The notes under the pieces were generated by a model that had not been told where the DNA came from, ran no database searches, and saw nothing but the letters and a program-made list of their open reading frames with translations. A DNA stretch of 64,000 nt from Monodelphis domestica (lineage: Eukaryota > Chordata > Mammalia > Didelphimorphia > Didelphidae), in contig NC_077227.1 of NCBI RefSeq assembly GCF_027887165.1, forward strand, positions 87,049,735 to 87,113,734, in the 5' to 3' direction. Each line of letters starts with the position of its first letter. Positions within the stretch are counted from its first letter, which is position 1. Shown in pieces: positions 1 to 9,680 of the stretch. Both the position numbers and the translations under genes were made by a program.

Positions 1-1149
1 CAGATTATTATTTAAATGTCTTTTGTTATATGCAAAATGTTTAGTATTATTTTCCTCAAATTTGTTTATTTTTAAAACATTTTCATATTTATTTAGTATT
101 TTTAAATTGTATTTTTCATACAATATTTTTCTAATATTGACCTACATATATCCTATGACCAAGTACTTAACCCAAATTTTACAGTTAGGTATTGTAAACT
201 CTACACAAACAAAAACAACAACAACAAAAACTTCAGGCTTCTTTTCTAGCACCAAGGGAGGTCCAAAAATCTTTACCTGGATTTTCCAGATCCTGGGGGC
301 ACCATCCCCTGACCCCTGAGATTTGGAAGTGTTAACTGTTCAAAGGAAAGAAAATTCAAATAATGCAAGAGTATTCTGCAGCTACTAGAAAACATTAGAG
401 GAAAGAGGGAAATAGGTTCTGAGGAGCAGAGGAGCTCAAGAGGTAGCCCAGAGTGACCTGTCTTGGAAATTCAAGTTTAGTTTAACTATATGTGGAAAAG
501 ATGGACTTTCTATAATAAGGATGTGTTTGAAAAGTTTTTAGAAAGAAAACCAGAACCAAAGAGATTATTTGATTCTCAAATACCCCAAACAACAGAAATT
601 CAGGATGACTGAATATACCAGGCAGTCAAAGACAGCAATATTAACAGAGTAATAGCTGGAGACTAGTATGAAACCTCTTTCTAAATATATTCAAGAAGCC
701 AGAGGTGAAGGCAGAAGGAGGATGTAATAGTGAATTGGTGGGCAAGGTACATTATGAACAGAATGTGGTGATGCCCTGCCTTACAGGAGAATCATTTTTT
801 ATTTTCATGGTACTATTCTATAATATGAAAAGGTATGTGAAAGTGGGGAGGGAAGTAGGGGAATAGAGAGAAATGTGCCATATCTTGTTCAATGTAAGGG
901 CTGGCAATGAGGTAAAGGTGTGGTCTTAGAAAGTGAACAGTCATTGGAGGAGTGGGTGAAAAAGAGGAAGGGAGAGCAGTTGAAAAGGAAGGGAGAGGAA
1001 GGAAGTCTTGTTTTGGTGTTGGGAGGGAGAGGTCTCATTGATAAATGCAGAGAAAAAAATCTATGAAGGGAAACAAAGATCTTATGCTGAACCTAGGGAA
1101 ATTTAGAAATTTCAACTCATTCTAGCTCAGGAAGGGAGGAATTGAAACC
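1..1149. other. Unassigned AT-rich / purine-rich sequence
   Basis: No gene and no confidently named repeat. The first 200 bases are very AT-rich. About 840-1090 is purine-rich (GGGAGG/GGAAG runs). A stretch near 500-690 has the texture of an old LINE but I could not assign it. The 98-codon plus-strand frame starting at 23 has no recognisable protein character and is rejected as coding. Confidence 0.4.
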
Positions 1150-1173
1150 CCTAAGGCACTTTTAAGGGGAAAC

Positions 1174-1347
1174 TATTACCCTTAAAAATACACATCAATT
1201 ATATATGTGTGTATGTATGTATTATATAGAGGGAAAATTAATGAACTGAGGAAAAATATTACCCTTAAAATACACATCAATTATATATATATATATATGT
1301 GTGTGTATGTATGTAAGTATTATATATAGAGAAAATTAATGAACTGA
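1174..1347. repeat. Two-copy tandem duplication with a TA/TG tract
   Basis: Two head-to-tail copies: unit 1 about 1174-1249 and unit 2 about 1257-1347. Both run from TATTACCCTTAAAA through ACACATCAATTATATAT and a variable TG/TATG tract to AAAATTAATGAACTGA. The copies differ mainly in the length of the alternating TA/TG tract, as expected for a local slippage or unequal-exchange duplication of a segment holding a short microsatellite. Confidence 0.85.
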
Positions 1348-1349
1348 AT

Positions 1350-2335
1350 ATGCATTTAGAGTTAGAAAGCTATAAGGTAAATAAATGTAAAATCAGAACA
1401 TCAGAGAAGATGTTAAGGATTAGAGGGGAAATAAATAAATGGGAAGCAAAACATTTCATAGTAATGATAAAACTAAAAGCCAGTTCTTTGAAAAGACTAA
1501 CAAAATTGATAAAGTTTTAACTTATTTGATTAAAAAAAGAGCAGAAAATCAAATCAATAACATAAAATGAACAAAGTATAAACACAGCAAAAAGAGAAGA
1601 AATAAAAAGAATGATCAGAACTCATTATATGCAGTTATAGGCTAACAAAACAGAGAACATAAAAGAAATGGAGAAATACCTTAAAAATGTAAAATATCCA
1701 AACTATAGAAAACCAAATGGAAATGTTATGTAACCAGTCTCTGAAAAGGAAATAGATTTTGCTGTAAAGGAACTAACAAAGGAAAAATACTACTGGTGCT
1801 AATGGATTCAAAGGAAGAATCAATTAAATGTTTAGAGAATGACTAGTATTCAAACATTACAAATTTTTCTCAAAAATAGAGATAGTGCTTACTGTAATTC
1901 TTTTATGAGACAAATATAGTCCTAATATCTAAACTAGGAAAAGATAAAAACGGATAAAGAAAATTATAGGGTAATACCCTTACTGATCATTAACTCAAAA
2001 ATTTTTAAACAAAATCTGTCAAACAAACTACATCAATTTATCCAAGAAATTATTCATTATGATAAGTGGGATTTCTATTAGGCATGCAAGGATGGTTCAA
2101 TATTAGGAAAACAATCAATGTAATTAATCATTTTAAAAACCAAAACATCTCAAACCACATGATCCAAACCAATAGCTGCTTCTAGAAAAATGCCTTTGAC
2201 AAAGAAACATTCTTTTATGCTAAACATGGTACAGAAGATAGGTATATAAGCACCTTTTTAAAGTATCATTAAAAGAATCTATCTAAAAGCCCAATCAAAC
2301 ATCATTTGCAACAGGGGTAAGCTCCACCTTTTCCA
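1350..2335 (+). mobile_element. Old L1 LINE fragment, ORF2 reverse-transcriptase region
   Basis: The plus strand translates in pieces to L1 ORF2. Around 1480 it reads ASSLKRLTKLIK, and at 2081-2134 it reads [18 protein letters not shown], which matches the conserved L1 reverse-transcriptase block usually written [15 protein letters not shown]. Stops and frame changes are frequent, so this is a long-dead copy. Neither a 5' end nor a poly-A tail is visible, so both boundaries are approximate. The tandem duplication just upstream may lie inside the same element. Confidence 0.8.
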
Positions 2336-2424
2336 AAAAGTTAAGAGTGATGCAAAGGGAGTGAATATGTCCATTGGGTTTTCCAAGAATCAGTAGACCC
2401 CCAAATCTTATAACTGGAGATAGA

Positions 2425-2555
2425 GCTGAGGCAGGAAGAAACTTAGAAATGTTCTTATCCAATTTATTTAACTGATAAAGATATTGAAGCCCAGAGGAAT
2501 TAATGATTCATTCATCATCAAAAAGCTAGTTACTCAACACTTCTTCAAATAAATA
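2425..2555 (-). mobile_element. MIR-type CORE-SINE fragment
   Basis: A weak antisense MIR pattern: a 'gaaacttagaaatgttcttatcc' type segment, then 'actgataaagatattgaagcccagaggaa', corresponding to the common antisense 'acagatgaggaaactgaggcccagagagg'. Highly diverged. Confidence 0.45.
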
Positions 2556-3282
2556 AGCAAGCAAAACACCTCCATACGTATTGAATGGATACCTGAAATC
2601 CCTAAATATATTCCTTTAGGTGATATATAGTGTTTTGGGAGGGATGGTACATTAAGCATCAGCTGTCATTCCTACATTAGTGTGAATAATTCTCAAATCC
2701 TTTCTTCAATGAAGCATTTGGGAAAGGAGAGAGAATTACAGGGCACTGGTCACCCAGGGGTACAGACATGCCACAGAGGGGAGAAAAAAAATCTCAGAAA
2801 GAAGAAACATGAAATTTTCACCTACTTCAAGGGTGTCTTTTAGGATATAAGAAGGTCATATGGGTATTAAGTAATCTATACCTGAACATTCATATTCAAG
2901 ATGTCTGAATTTAATCAGAAACTTGCTATTTGACCTTTGGTAATGTGCCAAGTCATCCTGCTTTTTATTTGTAGCTTTTAGGAAATTAGAATGTCATCTA
3001 TCACAAATTCATTTTAAAGAACAATAAGGTGTTAAAAACATTCTTAAAAAGAAGATTGTTTACAAATGTGATACTGAAATACTCCATGGCCTCTGTGATT
3101 TTTTCCAATGTGAAGCTTCCCTCTAGTGATGCACATCTAGCCAACCCATTCATGCCTGTCTCTCCAGTGACACTCTGGTTCATTTTCTCCTATAAGTTAA
3201 CCCCATGGAGGTCAATCCAATGTAGGAAGGGTTATCAGTTCTCTTGATATTGCAAGGATACCAATGAATCATATCACACTGC
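2556..3282. other. Unassigned, apparently unique sequence
   Basis: I see no repeat family and no gene. Overlapping 60- and 72-codon frames on opposite strands near 3001-3247 share no recognisable protein sequence and are not called. Confidence 0.4.
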
Positions 3283-3459
3283 CTAACCTTACCCTTTGTT
3301 ATAGCTAGTTATTTCAATGCAATTGGTTTCTTTTATACTCCTATCTATTTTATTCCATTCATTTAAAAACATTAAAGAAATCCCATTCTGAGAAGGGGTT
3401 CAAAGACTTCACCAGCCTCCCCAAGAGATCAATGAAAAAAAAAAGGTTAAGAATCCCTG
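3283..3459 (-). mobile_element. hAT-type DNA transposon remnant (Arthur/Tip100-like)
   Basis: In plus orientation it contains CATTTAAAAACATTA, then TTCTGAGAAGGGGTTC, TTCACCAG, and ends AAAAGGTTAAGAATCCCTG. This is the reverse complement of an old mammalian nonautonomous hAT element whose end begins CAGGGGTTCTTAACC. The opposite end (about 3285, 'cctaacctta') is only weakly preserved and no 8-bp target duplication could be proved. The exact subfamily is from memory. Confidence 0.6.
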
Positions 3460-4349
3460 ACCCAGTTGGACTTCCTGGGTTTTTTTGTTCAAGTCAGATT
3501 GGCTCCTACAGATAAATCACACTGATCATGGTCTAGTTGCTATCAAATGTAGTGACTTTATCATCCTGGAGCAGAAAGAAAAATTTTACCTTGAAAATTC
3601 TGGTTATCTGACAGTTCAGTTAGTGTTTGATCAGTTAATTGTGTAAGTATTAATGAGCCAGGAATTGCTATTCCTCTCTTCTACCCCATGACACTTCTCC
3701 CATTTATTTTACCACAAGTCTATGATAATGGCTGAGATCCCAAAGCATGAAATAAAAAAGGGATGTGGAATGATTGTTTCCTGTTGTCTAAAGCTCTGAA
3801 GGTGAAATAGAAATGGGAGTCTATGCAGCTCTGAACAGAGAAGGCAGCAGCAGGTTGGCCTGGACTACCTTTTATCACTGCTTCAGCTAATCAATGGCTT
3901 GTAATAAGATCTACTAAAAGGCTGGGGATTTTATAGCAACACTAAAGGGAGATTTGTAGCCTTACCCCAATGGAAATAAAGACTTTACTGAAAACTAAGA
4001 AGGCCAGTTAATGTAACCAATGAGCTGGGGTTCTTTTTAGCAAAGTCATACAGATTTCATTCACCTGCAACCCCAGGACAATAAAACTCAGCATGCAACC
4101 AATTGTGGAAAAAGAAGACAAGCCTCATTACTTTGAGTTGTTTTGTTTGTGGAGAGGGGGAGAGAATGGGAAAGGGACCTTGCCTTTTAACTTTATATCC
4201 TGTTACCCTCCTTCTCCTCTCCCCAGCTCATCTCCACCAGTGGATACTCATCTAAATCTAACAAGATCATTATGTAGTGTCCCCATGAAGCCTTTCCTCA
4301 CTCATATTCCATCACTGAAAATGACTTCTCCCTCTTATGATATCACAAG
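3460..4349. other. Unassigned, mostly unique sequence
   Basis: No repeat recognised. The stretch at about 3810-3960 is repeat-free and of moderate complexity. The 95-codon plus-strand frame at 4093-4380 runs into a SINE and has no recognisable protein character. Confidence 0.35.
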
Positions 4350-4868
4350 AGCATCAGTGGTACAATGGACAGAGTGTTAAACTCGAGTTCAAGTCCTAAT
4401 CCTGACCCATATCTTTTGGCCTGTGTAACAATTACATTAGTTCTAGTAATATAAATATTATATTTTAGGAGGTTTATTAAAGATTATTAAAAATAAAGAA
4501 TACAAAATAATAAACCTATGTGTAATGGGCTGATTAGCCCATTCACATCTTACTCACTACATCTTGCCATGTCCGAGTAGAGGGAGAGGCCAAAGTAGAT
4601 GTTACAGACATTTTAAATACAAATTTTGATCTTGCCCAGGTGGGGACTCAGGTGAGATTATAGGGAATTCTGGGAAGTACCAAGGACTTCTGGGGATTGA
4701 AGTCTGGGGTTCAACTCTCCATTTTATACCTGGGATAAATACTTAAGACTGATTTTCTTCATTTATAAGATGAAGATAAAGATGGAAGCTAACTCAGAGG
4801 TTGTCCTGAGAAAAAACATCCTTTGAAAACCCAGAGCTTTATATAAATGTATTATTATTATTATTATT
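4350..4868 (+). mobile_element. MIR/MAR1-type SINE split by a later insertion
   Basis: The left part (4350-4429) has a tRNA-like head: 'gtggtacaatggacagagtg', 'gagttcaagtcc', then 'ggcctgtgtaac'. The right part (4730-4868) resumes with 'ctgggataaatacttaagac', 'ttcttcatttataagatgaa' and ends in an (ATT)n tail at 4850-4868. Read without the middle 300 bases, the two parts follow the normal SINE order ('tgtgtgaccctgggcaaatcacttaa'), so the middle is a younger insertion. Confidence 0.75.
4430..4729 (-). mobile_element. LTR-like fragment inserted in a SINE
   Basis: On the minus strand it opens near a TATA-like GGTATAAAATGG, passes a 'ctactcggacatggcaagatg' block, and reaches TTTAATAAACC, a possible poly-A signal, near 4475. 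This looks like the promoter-to-poly-A part of a marsupial endogenous-retrovirus LTR. It lacks clear TG...CA ends and a convincing target duplication, so it may be partial. Fossil, old. Confidence 0.4.
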
Positions 4869-4954
4869 TCTATCATGACCCGTTATACAGACATATTATG
4901 CATCTGTCCTAGTCTAATTTTGATTGTACTTATCTATGTACAAAAGTAATTTCC

Positions 4955-5085
4955 TCCTATTCAATTGTAAGCTTCCTGAGGGTAAGGACAGTGTGTTAGT
5001 CATCTCTGTATTTCATCCACTATTGCCCACAGTGATCCCAACCCTAGGAAGACTAAGAAGAACTTATTGAATGAATGAATGGACC
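4955..5085 (+). mobile_element. L2 LINE 3' end
   Basis: Carries the L2 3' signature: 'gtaagcttcctgagggtaagg', a 'tctgtatttcatcc' block, and 'ttattgaatgaatgaatgg' at the terminus. 5' truncated, as is usual. Confidence 0.75.
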
Positions 5086-5516
5086 TTTAGACCTTTTATC
5101 TTATCCAAAAATGAATTTCTAGAATTCTGATACAACAACTTTGCCCTCTAGCTCTTTGTAGCCTGGAAGATTTCTCTAGTTTCTCTGTCCTCTGAATTGG
5201 CCTTGTCCTTGAACTGCTGTAAAACACTGAGTGAAGATAGACCCAGGACTCCCAAGGAGAGCTTGGGATAGTAATGCACCAAATCCTGGGAGCAGCTTCC
5301 TACAAGCTTATTATGGACTCCCAACTTTTTTAGTTTGAGGACCATCATGCTCCAGGTTTCCTGACAAAATCCTTGACCATATAATTTTCTGTCAAATTTT
5401 GGATGAGTCTGTCATGGTTCTATTAAGTGGGTCTAGTTTTTTCTACAAGTTCTAGAAAACAGGTCAATGTATTTATTGTCTTAGCTTTATCATAAAAACA
5501 AATGATATCCTATTGC

Positions 5517-5578
5517 AAAGGTTCTCAAACTTTGTGATCCTAGGACCTGTGTATACCCTTCAAAATTATTGAGAACCA
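5517..5578 (+). mobile_element. hAT-like DNA transposon end
   Basis: GGTTCTCAAACTTTGTGATC followed by 'aggacctgtgtatacccttc' and 'aaaattattgagaacc' resembles the end of old mammalian hAT elements (usual form 'ggttctcaaactttttggtc'). It begins and ends with GGTTCTCAA / TTGAGAACC. It stops exactly where the following SINE starts. Confidence 0.5.
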
Positions 5579-5712
5579 GGGCAGCCAGGTCACTCAGTGG
5601 ATAGTGATCCAGGACTGGAGATGGAAGTCCTGAGTTCAAATGTGACCTAAGCTGCTTCCTAGATGAGTGACCCTGGGCAAGTTAATTAATCCCATTTGCC
5701 TTGCCCTTATTA
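5579..5712 (+). mobile_element. Marsupial SINE1/WSINE-type SINE, 3' truncated
   Basis: Starts GGGCAGCCAGGTCACTCAGT, then 'ggactggagatggaagtcctg', 'gagtgaccctgggcaag' and 'tttgccttgcccttatta'. This is the head and body of the tRNA-like marsupial SINE seen more completely at 20818-20998 (antisense) and 35035-35255. It lies in the loop of the inverted repeat. Confidence 0.8.
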
Positions 5713-5939
5713 TACATGTGTGTGTATCCATCCAAAATCTGATAGAAAATAATAACACCACAGGATTTTGTCAGATAACCTAAAGCATGATGATCTTCAA
5801 GCTATGGTAAGAATTGAGAGTCCATGGAAGTATTTGTGGGAAGCTGCTTCCAGGACTTGATACGTTAGTATTCTAGATCTCCTAGAAGTCCTAGTCCCAT
5901 TTTCATTCAGAGTATGTTGGAGATCAAGGCCAATTTAGA

Positions 5940-7229
5940 TGTTTTTATAGGGAATAGTTTGGGTCTACTTAGGTGGTCCTTACTGGTTTCCTACCCCTGA
6001 GGTCACAACCAGGTACGCATCAATTAGCCAGGAAACTCAAATTTCCAAGCATAGAAAATCCAGAGCAAGGAAAGAGCTAAAGGGTAGGAGTATCAGGAAG
6101 TAGGAGGAAGAAACTTGGTTAGAGGAAAAATAGCTTATTGGACTGAAAAAAGACTATCGGGAAAACCAAAAAATTTTCTTGACTACCACATTAAGAAATG
6201 CCATTGGACTATGGAGTGAGTGATGCTGATTAAATTTATTCGAATTTTGATTTTTTCTTTTGTCAAGAACTGCTCTGTCATTCATTTTCTCAGAACATTC
6301 ATGATCTTCAATAAGGTGATGAACTTTTAATTTCACAGTACATTACCTTTGATGTTGCTTATGACATTGGGGCCCATGGTTGTATTCACAAGGACCGTAT
6401 GCCCTTTACAACCATTGATCTTGGCTGTTGAATCAATGTTCACATGAACTAATCTTCCAGGAGGAAAAAAAAAGTGTTTGGTCTAGATTGTGCTAGATTT
6501 CATATGTCATTGGTCTTAACTTAAATTTTAAAAACAATTGGTGGATGCTGCCAGACTCAGACTCTTGGTTGTTTGTCTCTTTTATCTGGGTTACCTCTTC
6601 AAAGACAAATTGGAGAATGAATATATACTGGAGATGAAGGAAGAGGATTGGCTTGCTGCTCTCTTTGTATGAAGAAACTAGACTTTTCATTTTTGGCTGT
6701 AAGAAAAAAGCATTTGAAAAGGGATAATAAGACTTGACAGATAACATCTAAATCAATATTCTTTTACTATGCAAGTGTTGAAGAAATGAAAAACTGTTTA
6801 CTTCACATTTGTCACCAAAATTAGATAAATTAGCTTAATGAATTATAATAAGTCATTTACATATATTGCTAATTTGATTTTAGGGAAAATATGCTTAGAA
6901 AAGACACCATCAAGAATGCAAGATTCAGTTTGACCTATATTTTTTTTAATTGTGAGGTTGCAAAGTCTGCAGAATTTCTAGTTTGTGTTATTTTCTTTTG
7001 AAATGAAATCATCAGTACCGACATTTTTTAAAACAAAGTTAACCCAGTTCCCACATACTCATGAATGGGTAAGATCCCTGGAAATATTTATATGCAGAAC
7101 ATAGAGACCTAATAAACTTGGAACTATTCTGTGTTTTCTATGGTACAACAATGTACTATATAATAATCAGAAAACTAAATTATATTAATAGTAATAATAG
7201 CAATTAATGATAGTAAATAATATTAGTGA
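5940..7229. other. Unassigned sequence
   Basis: No repeat confidently named. It includes one protein-like minus-strand stretch (6333-6461, listed separately). The 60- to 84-codon frames here show no recognisable product. Confidence 0.35.
6333..6461 (-). pseudogene. Short protein-like open stretch, unidentified
   Basis: The minus strand reads 42 codons before a stop, starting PGRLVHVNIDSTAKINGCKG and continuing HTVLVNTTMGPNVISNIKG. The composition (balanced Gly/Val/Asn/Lys, little Leu/Phe/Ser bias) is more protein-like than other frames here. No start codon, splice site or family match was recognised. It could be part of a processed pseudogene, an old exon or chance. Listed only because it stands out; coding is not claimed. 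Confidence 0.15.
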
Positions 7230-7510
7230 TTAATATAATACTAACCCACTATATAGAATTTTAAGGTTTGCAAAATAACTTTACTTTTATTCTCTTATTT
7301 GGTCTTTTTTTTAAAAATTTGATATTTTCTCCTAACTACGAGGTGGTTACTGCTATTTATTCCCATTTCACCAATGAGAGAACTGAACTGAGGTTGAGAG
7401 TGTAAATGGTTCACCTGACATCATACAACTAGTAAATATTTGAGTCAGAATTCAACCCTCAGTCTTCCTGGAACCAAGTTAAGCTTTCTATTCACTGTGC
7501 CATGTAGCTA
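7230..7510 (-). mobile_element. MAR1/MIR-type CORE-SINE, nearly complete
   Basis: Antisense pattern: 'ttttaaggtttgcaaaataac' (tail side), 'cccatttcaccaatgagaga', 'catcatacaactagtaaa', 'gagtcagaattcaaccctcag', and 'attcactgtgccatgtagc' (tRNA-like head). Order and spacing fit a single minus-strand copy. Confidence 0.75.
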
Positions 7511-7847
7511 TATGCTACATAAAATGGTAGAGAGGAGATGAACATTATTGGTGATTTCATCCGCTCATACTTTCTACAGAAATCCTCATCTCTGACAGGG
7601 GACAATCCAGCTAATTCATGATTCCCTTCCTCCCTCCTCCCCCCCAGTGACAGAGAGACTACTATCTTGTTCATTCTTGAAGAGCAATCATGGGGGGACA
7701 TTCTTCCTTCCACTGTACTTGTATATACCTTCTTTAAAAACTTACCTATGAAGCTAGTCCTATCCCTTAGAGCTAAAAAGGAATAAAAAGCCTATTTTCT
7801 CTTCCATATAGAATGTCAGAGACAAAAAAAGTTCGTGTATCATCAAA

Positions 7848-7955
7848 TTGTAGGATTTAGAGCTAGGATCATAAAGGACATCTAGATGGTTCAGACAAGG
7901 AAATTGAAAGTAAAGATATTAAATGACTTGTATTAGATCATATAGGTAGTATAAG
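7848..7955 (-). mobile_element. MIR-type SINE fragment
   Basis: Antisense MIR-like order: 'ggatttagagctaggatcat', 'aaggacatctagatgg', 'gacaaggaaattgaaagt', 'agatcatataggtag'. It ends just before the LTR at 7990. Confidence 0.5.
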
Positions 7956-7989
7956 AGGGAGAAATAAAGGGTTTTTTTATATAAAACTT

Positions 7990-8645
7990 TGGACAGAGTT
8001 ATTTAAGAATAGGGTCACCATGAATTTAATTAATTCCAAAGAGGTTCATTTGTGATTTATTTACAAAATATGGAAAGAGTGAAAGTAAGAAATAAGAGAG
8101 AGGATTGGGTAAGATATCTAGCCTACATACTAAGTATTTTGCTCTGACCCCTGGCTCAACTCCAGGCAGGGCTTAGCAGGAGAAGCTTCAGCCTTGAGCT
8201 GAGAATTTGGGGATGCAGGAAGCCTTTCTCAAGAGGACAGGTCTCTCCTTAGGCTAGTCTCTTCAGAAAATCCAGGAAAGGAGTCAGCTATTTTCACTCA
8301 CCATGTGTCAGTCCAAAGGGAGAGATTTAAGGACAGTCTAACCAGGAAAAGTCTCAGGTCCAGTCAGTAGATTCGTCACCAGCCTCCAACTCAAACTCAG
8401 AACTCCAGAAGAAGACCATGTTTTTTTCTGAAGATCTCTCTGAAGATCCCCCACAAGAAGTTGTAACTTCATTTTAAAGCACTTTCTTTTGTGTCACTTC
8501 CTGTGCCTTCCTCCACTTTTTACACCTACCACTTACAGTTGAAGCAATTGCCCACGGGACAGTCAGTTTGATTCTGATTGGTCACCCATGATCACACACA
8601 TGGGTCAAAGACCTCCTCCACTCAAGTGTGAATGGGGTGTTTACA
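7990..8645 (-). mobile_element. Probable solo LTR of an endogenous retrovirus
   Basis: On the minus strand it begins TGTAAACACCCCATTCAC, runs through GC-richer U3-like sequence, and near its end has TTTGTAAATAAATCAC (poly-A signal AATAAA) followed by a short U5-like segment ending CTGTCCA. It has TG...CA termini and LTR-like organisation, but no internal viral region. The target duplication is not clear, so the ends are provisional. Looks like an old solo-LTR fossil. Confidence 0.55.
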
Positions 8646-9651
8646 CTTTTGGTGATTAAATCTAAAAAAAAAAAAACAGGAAAAAGCAGGGGAATTAATT
8701 TAATCTTCACAGTAGAAAGTGACAAAACAGAATGCAAACTCTTATCTTTGACTTCAAGTCCACTTCTTTGTCTATCATGCAATTCTGTCTCCTAAATGAC
8801 CAAGTCTAACTCCTATCTTTTACAGAAAAGAAAATTGAGTCACTTAGTCTCTAACTCTACTCAAAATGAAGGCATTGGGCATGAAGAACTATTCATAGGG
8901 ATGTGTTTGGCATCTTGAGAAGTAGAAATATGAAAACTATCTCAAATATTTTTCCTCCTTTGAGAAAAAAAAATATGATTAAGAAGCCATATACTGGAAT
9001 ATTCTAGCCCCTGTCAGGCATTAGTAACCTTCCCAAGGTAAATGAGCACACAGCCATTTGGTTGAGCTGGCATCTGGTCAGTCTAAAGAATAGCAGTAAG
9101 GAAAGAGTGACCCCTACTCACCATTCATCTTAATGGGGTGTTAAATTTGAAGCACCATTCTGACCACATAAATGCCAACACTATTAAACACCTCATTGCC
9201 TGGATGGTGTTCCAGACACTGCCAGGAATTGCAATTACCTTTTGTTGAATCAGAAAGAAAATTATGCTATAGATTCTCCCCCACCCCAGCAAATTTCCTG
9301 GGCTAGGTGAATTCCTCCTCCTCCTTCTTTCCCCCCATTTGGCATTCCATTACATTTACCCTAATTGTGAATTTTTATCATAGAGTCTTAGGTCCAAAGG
9401 CTCAGTGAAATCTTATTACTCAAAAAGATGGTTTAATGCCAAGTCTCACCCAAATCAAAGTACCACTTCTAATCCAAGCAGACCATCTTCTCCCATTCTG
9501 ATTATCCACTTTGTGTGATGCATAGATAATCCATAATCCATAGTGAGACTTTGATTTCTAAGGTGCAAAATGCTTGGATAATTCTTGAGATCATATTGAA
9601 AATCAACCAGAGATCAGGAAGTGAAAATGACTGAGAAATGTTTTTAGTTAG
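8646..9651. other. Repeat-poor, mostly unique sequence
   Basis: Apart from an A-run near 8665-8677 no repeat is recognised. The block 9130-9290 ('gaccacataaatgccaacac', 'caggaattgcaattacc') is balanced in composition and may be conserved noncoding DNA. No exon signal seen. Confidence 0.4.
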
Positions 9652-9680
9652 CCAAAAATAATTTATTAAGCTCCTACTAT

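Larger units (their letters stand above)
5191..5939. repeat. Long imperfect inverted repeat with 323-bp loop
   Basis: The left arm 5191-5405 and right arm 5729-5939 are imperfect reverse complements. Anchors in matched order: AATTGGCCTTG (left) with CAAGGCCAATTT (right); 'cctgggagcagcttcc' with the reverse complement of 'ggaagctgcttccagg'; CATCATGCT with AGCATGATG; CTGACAAAATCC with GGATTTTGTCAG; TTTTCTGTCAAATTTTGGATG with its inverted counterpart at 5729-5750. By eye about 70-75% identity. The loop holds a hAT-like scrap and a SINE. It could be an old foldback DNA element or two opposed copies of an unnamed repeat. Confidence 0.75.
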
